The notes beneath the pieces are model-generated. The model did no database searches. It was not told where the DNA came from and saw nothing but the letters and a program-made list of their open reading frames with translations. The position numbers were made by a program, and so were the translations under genes. A stretch of DNA of 64,000 nucleotides from Spirosoma arboris (GTDB lineage Bacteria > Bacteroidota > Bacteroidia > Cytophagales > Spirosomataceae), in contig NZ_WPIN01000002.1 in NCBI RefSeq assembly GCF_009754945.1, positions 124,001 to 188,000 on the forward strand, given 5' to 3'. Positions 1 to 7,333 of this stretch are shown piece by piece (position 1 is the stretch's first letter; each line of letters begins with the position of its first letter).

Positions 1-89
1 CGTATCACTACATCAGCGGGCAAAAAAAACCAGCGATTAGCGAACAAGGTTGGGCTAAATTCCGTCGACGTTACCATACAACTCGGTGA
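1..89 (+). CDS. C-terminal end of an unidentified protein (partial)
   Basis: One plus-strand frame is open from the window edge to a TGA at 87-89 and reads as about 28 residues ending in a basic tail (…RRRYHTTR). It points towards the convergent tgt gene, and a strong two-sided hairpin terminator follows at 142-191, as expected at the end of two converging genes. The stretch is too short to identify a family, and the reading frame itself is only a plausible choice. Confidence 0.3.
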   Translation, partial: YHYISGQKKPAISEQGWAKFRRRYHTTR

Positions 90-141
90 AGGCTTTGGGC
101 CACTGAGTCATCTAGTGACTTTCAGTAAGCATATGACGACA

Positions 142-191
142 AAAATCAAAAAAGTCTCCTTAATTTATCATTAGGAGACTTTTTTGATTTT
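142..191. terminator. Bidirectional rho-independent terminator
   Basis: A 19-bp perfect stem (arms 142-160 and 173-191, starting AAAATCAAAAAAGTCTCC) closes a 12-nt loop. It has A-runs on one side and T-runs on the other, so it can end transcription arriving from both sides. It separates the gene fragment at the left edge from tgt, which ends at 289. Confidence 0.85.
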
Positions 192-288
192 CACTAAGGT
201 ATTATTCCACTAATAAAAACTAGCTATAAATCTGAAAGCTACTAGTTAAATATTTAGAATTCAGGATATTAACTATTGCCAACCTCAT

Positions 289-1419
289 TTATAATCGCTG
301 CATTAACCGAACAACCTGTTCATTTTTCCAGGCTACAAAATCACCGGCCTCGATATGAGCCCGTGCCTGTCTGACAAGCCAGAGATAAAACGTCAGATTG
401 TGCAGACTGGCAATTTGCCCGCCCAGTAATTCCTCCGATTTAACCAGATGACGCAGATAAGCTTTCGAGTAAAACGTACTGGCATACCCGTCTAATCCCG
501 CATCGATCGGACTAAAATCCTGGTTCCATTTTTCATTTTTGATGTTGATAATACCCTCCGTTGTGAATAATAGTCCGTGTCGGGCATTACGCGTTGGCAT
601 CACACAATCGAACATATCTACCCCTAAAGCAATAGCTTCCAAAATATTGGCAGGTGTTCCTACACCCATCAAATAGCGTGGTTTATCAACGGGCAGAATA
701 CTATTTACTAACTCGATCGTAGCATACATTTCCTCGGCGGGTTCGCCTACTGCCAGCCCACCAATAGCGTTTCCTTCGCGCTCTTTACTCGCAATCGTTT
801 CTGCCGACTGACGGCGAAGGTCAGCGTACGTGCTACCTTGCACAATAGGAAACAGCGTTTGTCGATAACCATAATGACCTTTGGTTGCATCGAAACGATC
901 GATGCATCGGTCAAGCCATCGGTGCGTCATTTCCGTCGACTGTCGGGCATACCCATACTCGCATGGGTAGGGCGTACACTCATCGAAAGCCATGATAATA
1001 TCGGCTCCAATCGTACGCTGAATATCCATGACGCCTTCAGGCGTAAAGATATGTTTTGAACCGTCGATGTGTGACTTGAAGGTCACGCCCTCCTCCTTAA
1101 TCTTACGGGTATTTGACAGTGAATAGACCTGATAACCACCCGAATCAGTTAGAATAGGTCGTTTCCAGCCGTTGAATGCATGCAATCCACCTGCCTGGCG
1201 AAGTACCTCCAGACCAGGACGCAGATACAGATGATACGTATTGCCCAGAATGATTTCGGCATTGATATCGATTTCAAGTTCGCGCTGGTGAACTGCCTTT
1301 ACGGTTCCTGCCGTACCGACAGGCATAAAAATCGGTGTTTGAATGGGTCCATGATCAGTGGTCAGCGTTCCCGTTCGGGCCTTCGACTGTGGATCATGAC
1401 TAGAAATCGAAAAAGTCAT
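289..1419 (-). CDS. tgt: Queuine tRNA-ribosyltransferase
   Basis: Exchanges guanine 34 of tRNAs with GUN anticodons for the queuosine precursor preQ1. The 376-residue length is usual for bacterial Tgt. Visible signatures are the N-terminal GTAGTVKAV, ILGNTYHLYLRPG, the LTDSGGYQV substrate-binding loop, FDECTPYP with a conserved Asp, GGLAVGEP, and DCVMPTRNARHG. The family's zinc ligands (CxCxxC then His) are not seen: the equivalent stretch reads GLDGYASTFYSKAYLRHL, with no cysteines. This may be normal for the phylum. The ATG at 1419 lies about five bases after a -7 box (1424-1431), so the mRNA is probably leaderless or nearly so. Confidence 0.96.
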   Translation of the reverse strand: MTFSISSHDPQSKARTGTLTTDHGPIQTPIFMPVGTAGTVKAVHQRELEIDINAEIILGNTYHLYLRPGLEVLRQAGGLHAFNGWKRPILTDSGGYQVYSLSNTRKIKEEGVTFKSHIDGSKHIFTPEGVMDIQRTIGADIIMAFDECTPYPCEYGYARQSTEMTHRWLDRCIDRFDATKGHYGYRQTLFPIVQGSTYADLRRQSAETIASKEREGNAIGGLAVGEPAEEMYATIELVNSILPVDKPRYLMGVGTPANILEAIALGVDMFDCVMPTRNARHGLLFTTEGIINIKNEKWNQDFSPIDAGLDGYASTFYSKAYLRHLVKSEELLGGQIASLHNLTFYLWLVRQARAHIEAGDFVAWKNEQVVRLMQRL

Positions 1420-1423
1420 ATTG

Positions 1424-1431
1424 CAAAGATA
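1424..1431 (-). promoter_or_regulatory. -7 box of the tgt promoter
   Basis: On the minus strand the sequence reads TATCTTTG, an exact match to the Bacteroidota -7 consensus TAnnTTTG. Its last base is only four bases before the tgt ATG, so the transcript start should fall at or next to the start codon. Confidence 0.6.
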
Positions 1432-1445
1432 CGAACCCAGAATTG

Positions 1446-1527
1446 TTTCAGGTTCAAGGTTCCATGATTCATTGGAGAGGCTTGAAACATTGAACCTAAA
1501 ACATTGAACTTGAAACTTGAAACCTGC
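1446..1527. repeat. Short intergenic repeats built on TTGAAC/TTGAAAC
   Basis: Two copies of AAACATTGAAC and several of TTGAAAC lie between the divergent tgt and glycosyltransferase genes. An inverted partner (CAGGTTCAAGGTTC) sits at 1449-1462. The sequence can fold into an imperfect hairpin. No function is evident. Confidence 0.4.
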
Positions 1528-1528
1528 T

Positions 1529-1536
1529 TATCTTTG
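1529..1536 (+). promoter_or_regulatory. -7 box upstream of the glycosyltransferase gene
   Basis: TATCTTTG matches TAnnTTTG exactly. A TTG at 1504-1506 lies 22 bases upstream, within the spacing usual for Bacteroidota promoters. It points towards the gene at 1584 and forms a divergent pair with the tgt promoter. Confidence 0.55.
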
Positions 1537-1583
1537 CAACTTCGTTCAAAACCAACGCAATAGCGAGTAAACGTTTCCTCCTG

Positions 1584-2768
1584 GTGATTATAGCTTTACT
1601 GATAATCTGGCTACTTGTGGTCAGTATTCAGCTCATTTATATCTTCTTTATCTATTCCCGAACGGCCTTCTTCCGACAACCTGAGCAGAACGTCTTAGAC
1701 TTAGGGGCCAATTCTACTAGCGGATCTGGGGTCACCATTATTGTCTGCGCACGCAACGAATTGGTAAATCTAATTGAATTGCTGCCGCTATTAAATGATC
1801 AGAATTATCCTGATTTTGAGATTTTAGTCATGGATGATCGGTCGACCGATGGCACCAGCCTATTTTTAGAAAACGATATTCCTCATCTCCAGCGCGTTCG
1901 ATTTATTCGCATAGATAAAGAACATGAGCACGTTACGCCAAAAAAATATGCGCTGACAATTGCCCTTAAAAAGGCAAGCTACCCCATCGTGTTGCTCACC
2001 GACGCCGACTGTCGACCAGCTTCCGATGGCTGGCTTAGTAGTATGGTGGCACCACTAATCAACAGCCCCAAAGCCATCTCACTAGGTTTCTCCCCATACG
2101 AACACCAGCCGGGTTTACTCAATTTTCTAATCCGATCCGAAACCCTGTTTACGGCTGTACAGTATTTTTCGCTGGCTTTAGCAGGTCGGCCGTATATGGG
2201 TGTCGGTAGGAATCTTGCCTACCGAACCAGCTTATTTTTTGCCAACAAAGGATTTTATACGCACATCAATGTGGTGGGTGGCGACGACGATCTGTTTATT
2301 AACGAAGTAGCCACAGGACAAAATACAGCCGTATGTCTCAATCCGGATACATTTATGTGGTCGAAACCCAAAGAAACCTGGGCAGAATGGAGGTTACAGA
2401 AAAAACGGCACCTGAACGTAGGCAAGTACTATAAGCCCGGCAACAAATTTCGGCTTGGGTTGCTCACCGGATCGCACGTATTAACGTGGGTGCTAGCCCT
2501 GATGGTTGGTCTCGTTGTTCTAGTCCATAAATTACAGCATCATTCATTCACAACGAACGAATGGTTACTTTTGCTAATTGGAACGGGCATTTTCGTTCTC
2601 CGTGAACTAGGTTTCTGGAGCATTGTTGGTCGAATCAGTCACCGACTAGCGCATACGGTTCATTGGGCTAGTATTCCGTTAATGGATTTGTTACTTGCCT
2701 TTTACTATGGTTTAGCAGGTATAGAAACCATTTTCAGACGTCGCAAAAAACGGCTTTACTGGCGTTAA
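1584..2768 (+). CDS. Membrane-anchored family 2 glycosyltransferase
   Basis: A 394-residue GT-A fold enzyme that probably transfers a sugar to an envelope lipid or polysaccharide. An N-terminal membrane helix (residues 2-21) precedes the GT2 domain: VTIIVCARNE, then VMDDRSTDGT and LLTDADCRP (DxD-type metal and nucleotide-sugar site). The C-terminal third has two or three hydrophobic segments. It starts with GTG at 1584, since no in-frame ATG precedes the membrane helix. rsmG follows after 19 bases, so the two are probably co-transcribed. The acceptor cannot be told from sequence. Confidence 0.85.
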   Translation: MIIALLIIWLLVVSIQLIYIFFIYSRTAFFRQPEQNVLDLGANSTSGSGVTIIVCARNELVNLIELLPLLNDQNYPDFEILVMDDRSTDGTSLFLENDIPHLQRVRFIRIDKEHEHVTPKKYALTIALKKASYPIVLLTDADCRPASDGWLSSMVAPLINSPKAISLGFSPYEHQPGLLNFLIRSETLFTAVQYFSLALAGRPYMGVGRNLAYRTSLFFANKGFYTHINVVGGDDDLFINEVATGQNTAVCLNPDTFMWSKPKETWAEWRLQKKRHLNVGKYYKPGNKFRLGLLTGSHVLTWVLALMVGLVVLVHKLQHHSFTTNEWLLLLIGTGIFVLRELGFWSIVGRISHRLAHTVHWASIPLMDLLLAFYYGLAGIETIFRRRKKRLYWR

Positions 2769-2787
2769 ACGTAGTGTTGAAAGAAAA

Positions 2788-3417
2788 ATGAACCTTGATC
2801 TAATCTTAAAATACTTTCCTACGCTAACTGCCGAGCAAAAAGAACGTTTTGCGGCTTTAGATGGGCTATATCGTGACTGGAATGCGAAAATCAATGTAAT
2901 TTCGCGGCAGGATATTGATGCTTTGTATGAAAAGCACATTCTGCACTCGTTGGGCATCGCTAAGATTGTCCAATTCAAACCCGGCACCGAGATTCTGGAT
3001 GTAGGTACCGGGGGTGGTTTTCCGGGCATTCCGTTGGCGATACTATTTCCCATGGCCGATTTTCATTTGGTCGACAGCATCGGTAAGAAAATAAAGGTCG
3101 TGCAGGAAGTATCGGATGCATTAGGCCTGACAAATGTGAAAGCTGAGCAAATTCGAGTGGAGCAATTAACAACGACCTACGATTTTGTAGTAAGCCGGGC
3201 AGTCACGCGTTTGAAGCCATTTTTGGGTTGGGTACGATATAAAATTCACAAGGCGGGTAACAACGATCGACCCAATGGTGTTTTGTATCTCAAAGGCGGA
3301 GACCTAGCCGAAGAACTGGCCGAAGTAACTGATCGTTACCGTGTTTATGAGTTATCGGACTATTTTGAAGAACCTTTTTTCGAGACCAAGAAAGTAATTT
3401 ATATACCTAAAAAATAA
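2788..3417 (+). CDS. rsmG: 16S rRNA (guanine-527-N7) methyltransferase
   Basis: Methylates G527 of 16S rRNA with SAM. The 209-residue length matches RsmG/GidB. Visible are the N-terminal helical part (YRDWNAKINVISR), HILHSLG, and the SAM-binding glycine motif ILDVGTGGGFPGIPLAI at about residues 69-85. VVSRAV is the family's later motif. It lies 19 bases after the glycosyltransferase gene and is followed by a long intergenic hairpin, probably the end of the unit. Confidence 0.95.
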   Translation: MNLDLILKYFPTLTAEQKERFAALDGLYRDWNAKINVISRQDIDALYEKHILHSLGIAKIVQFKPGTEILDVGTGGGFPGIPLAILFPMADFHLVDSIGKKIKVVQEVSDALGLTNVKAEQIRVEQLTTTYDFVVSRAVTRLKPFLGWVRYKIHKAGNNDRPNGVLYLKGGDLAEELAEVTDRYRVYELSDYFEEPFFETKKVIYIPKK

Positions 3418-3525
3418 CCGGGATTTAGCTGATTTATGGATTAAACTGATTTTGATTATTGTAGATTCCCTCTTATTGAAGTGCCTAGCAAAATCAATTT
3501 AATCCATAAATCAGCTAAATCCCGG
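3418..3525. repeat. Long inverted repeat between rsmG and the next gene
   Basis: Arms of 36 bp (3418-3453 and 3490-3525) match at 35 of 36 positions around a 36-nt loop. The left arm begins directly after the rsmG stop codon and opens CCGGGATTTAGCTGATTTAT. There is no T-run typical of a simple terminator. It resembles a mobile intergenic palindrome (MITE- or REP-like), though it may also end transcription. Confidence 0.75.
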
Positions 3526-3535
3526 TTCAGACACT

Positions 3536-3841
3536 ATGCCAAACGAAAAATTCCGATCCAGCAGTTTTAAAGATCCGCTGACTCCCGATGAAGTTATCTT
3601 CAACGATAAGGGTGTTACGTTCCGTGCTCGCAAATTGATTGGCGGCACTGATAATTTTGTATTCTATTCTGACATCTCCGGCGTTGAGATTGATAATGGC
3701 TTGTTCTTTTCAACGGTCCGGGTCATTCCACGGGCCCGCCCCGAGATTGTGATCAGCAATTTCTCCAAAGGCGACGCTCGACGGATTAAAGAGCTAATTT
3801 TAGAGAATGTTCCCAGTCATCGTCCAGATGCATTTCGCTAG
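3536..3841 (+). CDS. Small conserved protein, possible PH-like fold
   Basis: 101 residues with no signal peptide or membrane segment. The alternating pattern (DEVIFNDKGVTFRARK, then FVFYSDISGVEIDNGLFFSTVRVIP) suggests a small beta-rich domain like bacterial PH domains, ending in one helix (DARRIKELILEN). The function is unknown. It has a recognisable start 10 bases after the inverted repeat and stands alone before tRNA-Asn. Confidence 0.7.
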   Translation: MPNEKFRSSSFKDPLTPDEVIFNDKGVTFRARKLIGGTDNFVFYSDISGVEIDNGLFFSTVRVIPRARPEIVISNFSKGDARRIKELILENVPSHRPDAFR

Positions 3842-3921
3842 TATTTTGACTTTTTTCGCATTGATTGCCATGTGGTTAGCCAAAATCAGCATAATCAATG
3901 ATATTTTTTAAGTCTTAACAC

Positions 3922-3952
3922 TTGCGTAGTATTTGGTTTCGCACTACTTTTG
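3922..3952 (+). promoter_or_regulatory. Promoter of tRNA-Asn
   Basis: TTG at 3922-3924 is followed after 20 bases by TACTTTTG at 3945-3952, which fits the Bacteroidota TTG/TAnnTTTG promoter. The mature tRNA begins 10 bases later. Confidence 0.7.
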
Positions 3953-3961
3953 CACCACGAT

Positions 3962-4035
3962 TCCCGAATAGCTCAGTCGGTTAGAGCATCTGACTGTTAA
4001 TCAGAGGGTCGCTGGTTCGAGCCCAGCTTCGGGAG
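3962..4035 (+). tRNA. tRNA-Asn (anticodon GTT)
   Basis: A 74-nt cloverleaf. The acceptor arms TCCCGAA (3962-3968) and TTCGGGA (4028-4034) pair fully, the discriminator is G, and the anticodon stem-loop TCTGA-CTGTTAA-TCAGA gives GTT. The T arm contains GGTTCGAGCC. CCA is not encoded. Its 3' half is the integration site of both elements to the right and has been restored exactly on integration. Confidence 0.96.
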
Positions 4036-4036
4036 C
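3992..4036 (+). other. attL of integrated element 1 (tRNA 3' end)
   Basis: These 45 bp, from the anticodon stem to one base past the discriminator, are repeated exactly at 44917-44961. They mark the left attachment core of the 41-kb element. Identity stops at 4037 on one side and before 3992 on the other. Confidence 0.92.
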
Positions 4037-4042
4037 CTGATA

Positions 4043-4084
4043 AACAGCCACTTACAGCATAATAGCAGTGAGTGGCTGTTTTGT
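4043..4084 (+). terminator. Element-borne terminator just after tRNA-Asn
   Basis: AACAGCCACT (4043-4052) and AGTGGCTGTT (4071-4080) form a perfect 10-bp stem followed by a short T-rich tail. It belongs to element 1 and replaces the native tRNA-Asn terminator, which has been displaced to about 44962-44998. Confidence 0.7.
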
Positions 4085-4108
4085 TTGCATACGGATTTGC
4101 ATACATAA
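4083..4108 (+). other. Left arm-type repeat of element 1
   Basis: TTTGCATAC occurs at 4084 and 4096, 12 bases apart, followed by ATAA. The same double motif in the same orientation is at 44778-44803 by the right end. Paired nonamers near both attachment cores are what integrase arm-binding sites look like. Confidence 0.6.
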
Positions 4109-4164
4109 TGACTTATATTGTTTTATAGAACTTACTGTTATCCACCCTTATATTTTCTGTTTCT

Positions 4165-5466
4165 ATGTCAAAACCTGTACTCGAAGCTCTTCTACAAGCA
4201 CATATCATTACAATAGAACAGGACGATAATTTCGACAGGTTGACGGAAGCTGTTGATGAGGTAGAAAAGCGCTTACGTGCCCAAAAAAATCGTATCGCTC
4301 AAATTAGCCAATTGGCATTTGATCCCGATACTAATCCTGAGGAGCCCTCTGTAATAGAGGTTCAAGAAATTATTAGTGATAAGTGGAAGTCTTTTTCAAG
4401 CAAGTGCCAGGATCGACCAGTTCCATATGTGCGTGCTGTCATGCTAGGCGCGTTGCAAAGGTTAGCGACGGACGTAAATATTGCTGGTATCATTTGGCTA
4501 ACTGTAAGCAATTACTTGCCATTCATTAAAGGTGCTCAGCGTGAAACATCTCTTCTACAAGCACTATTGTATGAAATAGGGAATGTTTATGAAAGGGCTG
4601 GTTGGATCGCTTGGGGATTAACTGAAAACTACACTTTACCTGCTCCTCCAAAAATTGTACCTATTATTAATGAACCCATTTCCTTAATCGATAGAGAGGA
4701 GATAGTAGAACGTATGAAAGCAGCGGTAGGAGGGTCTGACGAGGACAGCAATAGGGCAATTTTTTTTGATTTTAACAACTACTATACCGGTAATATCCAA
4801 ATAAGAGCAACTAATGAGTGGTCAACTTCTTTTGGATCTATTGCTAGCAGTGCAATTCAAGCGGTTGCGAGCCAAATTATCGACGGTACAAACAATGCAT
4901 TAGCTGAGGTTGCTAACCTAAAGCAGTTAGAGGCTTACACCTCAGAAATAACACGGTTTTTAGGAAATGTAGCCGTCTCTATAAACCAACAGACAGCTAC
5001 ACATAATTTGCGTAGTCGTTTATTATGGTTGAAAGAATCTTTGTATTCGGTCAGTCAACAGAAAAGTTACCGTGGATTACCCTCCTCGATTTTATCATTA
5101 GCCTTAGCGGTCGATATGTTAGAAATCGTTCCGACAATTTATCCTGTTAGTGTCAATTTCTTTATAAAGGAAACGATGACACACGCAAATTCAGGGGCTT
5201 CTCTTGCTAGCACGTTTGAAGAGATTTTAGGAGACGTATCGGCGAATAAAGATGTCGCAGGAAAAACTCTATCAACTATTAGTCAACCTGAATCTGGCCG
5301 GTTGAGTTTGCTAGAATTCTTAGGCAATTTGATATTAGGTAGCCTTAAAATTGAAAACTTCGAAGAAGTAACTGGCTTACAGCTATCTAGTACTATTACA
5401 TGGGAAGAATTGAGCGTCTGGATTTTTAAGGAACTTCAGGTAAAAAAGCTGGCAACCGCAAAGTAA
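4165..5466 (+). CDS. Helical GTPase-associated protein (GASH-like), first gene of the conflict operon
   Basis: A 433-residue, largely helical soluble protein with no catalytic motif I can see. Residues 1-60 look coiled (VDEVEKRLRAQKNRIAQISQLA). By position directly before two GTPase genes it fits the GTPase-associated system helical family; that assignment rests on context and general resemblance. It starts the operon that runs without a gap to 10907, with the next gene only 7 bases away. It probably acts as a scaffold or sensor for the downstream GTPases. Confidence 0.65.
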   Translation: MSKPVLEALLQAHIITIEQDDNFDRLTEAVDEVEKRLRAQKNRIAQISQLAFDPDTNPEEPSVIEVQEIISDKWKSFSSKCQDRPVPYVRAVMLGALQRLATDVNIAGIIWLTVSNYLPFIKGAQRETSLLQALLYEIGNVYERAGWIAWGLTENYTLPAPPKIVPIINEPISLIDREEIVERMKAAVGGSDEDSNRAIFFDFNNYYTGNIQIRATNEWSTSFGSIASSAIQAVASQIIDGTNNALAEVANLKQLEAYTSEITRFLGNVAVSINQQTATHNLRSRLLWLKESLYSVSQQKSYRGLPSSILSLALAVDMLEIVPTIYPVSVNFFIKETMTHANSGASLASTFEEILGDVSANKDVAGKTLSTISQPESGRLSLLEFLGNLILGSLKIENFEEVTGLQLSSTITWEELSVWIFKELQVKKLATAK

Positions 5467-5473
5467 CACTACG

Positions 5474-6496
5474 ATGACGAGAGGATTTTGTAAGCTAGAT
5501 AGGTGTCCAGCGGCAAAGACAGGGCTGTGTTATGACAATTTACCTGATCTTGAACATTGTCCGAACTGGCAACTTGGTGCTGCTGAAAGTGCTAGTTCGA
5601 TTGAAGGTGCTAGCTCGATCGATACGACTCAGCAAATAACAAAGGGGAATACGATTTCGGATAGTCAAAATGTAATCTGGACAGGCTATCCTTTAAAATT
5701 AACAGAGATAGAGCTAATCAGTCGACGGACAAATCCACTAATCGTGGCACCGGTCGGTGAATCCTTTGCAGGAAAGTCGTCGTTCTTAGGCATGTTACAT
5801 ACACTCTTGCTACGAGGCCATAGACTAAAAGAATACACATTTGCAGGCTCAGCCACTTTGTTAGGATGGGAAGCGCTGGCCGCTTCCTTGCGCTATAATA
5901 AAGGTCAATCATCAGAGCCCACACCTACTCCTAGCGATCCAGAGTATTATAGTTTTCTCCACTGGGCACTTCGGCGAACAAAGGGAACGATACTCGACAT
6001 ACTTTTCCCGGACGCTTCCGGAGAAGTTTTCAGCCAGTGGGCCGTAGACCGCGATGAACCCAATTCCGAGAATGTAAGATGGATACATGACAATGCAGAC
6101 GCATTCATTTTTTTTGTGAGTTGCCAATCGTTGATAATTAAACGAGGCGAATCCGTCACAAACTTGGTTGATTTAGCAAATCGAGTAAAGGAAAATTTGA
6201 GGGGGCGGCCTCTACTAGTTGTTTGGTCAAAAGCCGATTTGATTGGCGAAGTTCGTGCCGCCGTAAAAGAGCGACTCATACAGCAACTCGACTATATTTT
6301 TGGAACTGTACCACACATTGAGATCAGCAAAGTATTACAGGAGCAACCAGATCATAAACAGCTTAACAATTTAGCCGTCCTTGATCAATTATTCAGCCAA
6401 CTAGAGGCTTATCATCCTAAAGTTCCTACTTTGGAAAAACCCGTTAGTAGCCAAGACCCTTTTTTGCTATATCGAAATTATGAATCAGATAGATAA
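5474..6496 (+). CDS. Conflict-system GTPase with N-terminal cysteine cluster (double-GTPase 2-like)
   Basis: 340 residues. Four cysteines at 6, 11, 19 and 29 could bind a metal. A P-loop GESFAGKS (95-102), a DxxG switch (FPDASGE, D180-G183) and a guanine-type motif WSKAD (about 252-255) identify a GTPase. It overlaps the following, different GTPase by 17 bp, an arrangement that implies equal expression and probably a GTPase pair. In the predicted EAD conflict systems such pairs control effectors; its exact role here is inferred. Confidence 0.78.
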   Translation: MTRGFCKLDRCPAAKTGLCYDNLPDLEHCPNWQLGAAESASSIEGASSIDTTQQITKGNTISDSQNVIWTGYPLKLTEIELISRRTNPLIVAPVGESFAGKSSFLGMLHTLLLRGHRLKEYTFAGSATLLGWEALAASLRYNKGQSSEPTPTPSDPEYYSFLHWALRRTKGTILDILFPDASGEVFSQWAVDRDEPNSENVRWIHDNADAFIFFVSCQSLIIKRGESVTNLVDLANRVKENLRGRPLLVVWSKADLIGEVRAAVKERLIQQLDYIFGTVPHIEISKVLQEQPDHKQLNNLAVLDQLFSQLEAYHPKVPTLEKPVSSQDPFLLYRNYESDR

Positions 6497-7316
6497 TAAA
6501 GTACTAATTATCGGCAAACCGGGAACATCTAAAACTACCTTTCTAGCCCAACTATTTAACGTTTTACAAGGGGGTAACAGCAGGATGAAATTGTTGGATG
6601 GAATGCCGGAGAATATAATGGCCATAGACGACGCACGTCGACGACTTGCCAAAGGGATCAATACGAAGCCAACTCCAGCAGATGACAATAAAATATTACA
6701 GTTAAAATTACTCTTGGATGGAAATATTTTTGAACTGGAATTTCCCGATTATGGTGGTGAGCAGGTCAGAGACATAATTCATGACCGTCAGTTAGGCCGA
6801 CATTGGGTCAGAATGAGTCAGGCAAGCAATCAATGGATATTATTTATTAGGCTTCATGATCACGCCGAGCCGCTAGACGTGCTTACTAAGTCGATCCATG
6901 AAGTGGAGCTTTCTTCACACCAGACTGACTCTCAATCTACATTCCCTACAAAATCCATCAATGAGTCGGTGGAACTGATCGAGTTACTTCAGATGCTTTT
7001 AGCCGTACGAAATGTGGGAATCCGGCATCGTATCAAGGCTCCCAAATTGAAGACTGTCATTACTTTATGGGATGAGCTACAAACCGACCTACTACCGGAG
7101 GAGGTACTGAAGAACCGATACCCCCTGTTCATGCAGTATATATCTAGCAATTGGGCTAACGACTTTTATGAAGTATGGGGATTATCAGCGCAAGGCTTTA
7201 GTCTGGCAATAGAGGAGAACAGAGATAAATACCTTGATTTTGGTCCGCAAGAATACGCTTATGTTGTTCGACCAACCGGTGAACATGCAAATGACCTTTC
7301 CTTATTATTCGATTAA
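6480..7316 (+). CDS. Second conflict-system GTPase (double-GTPase 1-like)
   Basis: 278 residues with the P-loop directly at the N-terminus (GKPGTSKT, 12-19) and a DxxG switch in EFPDYGGEQ (D90-G93). The usual NKxD is weak: TLWDEL is the best candidate, so nucleotide specificity is less certain than for the partner. The ATG at 6480 lies inside the end of the previous gene. With its partner it probably forms the switch module between the helical protein and the GAP1-like adaptor. Confidence 0.75.
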   Translation: MNQIDNKVLIIGKPGTSKTTFLAQLFNVLQGGNSRMKLLDGMPENIMAIDDARRRLAKGINTKPTPADDNKILQLKLLLDGNIFELEFPDYGGEQVRDIIHDRQLGRHWVRMSQASNQWILFIRLHDHAEPLDVLTKSIHEVELSSHQTDSQSTFPTKSINESVELIELLQMLLAVRNVGIRHRIKAPKLKTVITLWDELQTDLLPEEVLKNRYPLFMQYISSNWANDFYEVWGLSAQGFSLAIEENRDKYLDFGPQEYAYVVRPTGEHANDLSLLFD

Positions 7317-7333
7317 CTCAATCTTTCCTTAAT

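Noticed and set aside
5718..6279. Minus-strand ORFs over the first conflict GTPase
   Set aside because: Shadows of a gene with clear P-loop and switch motifs.
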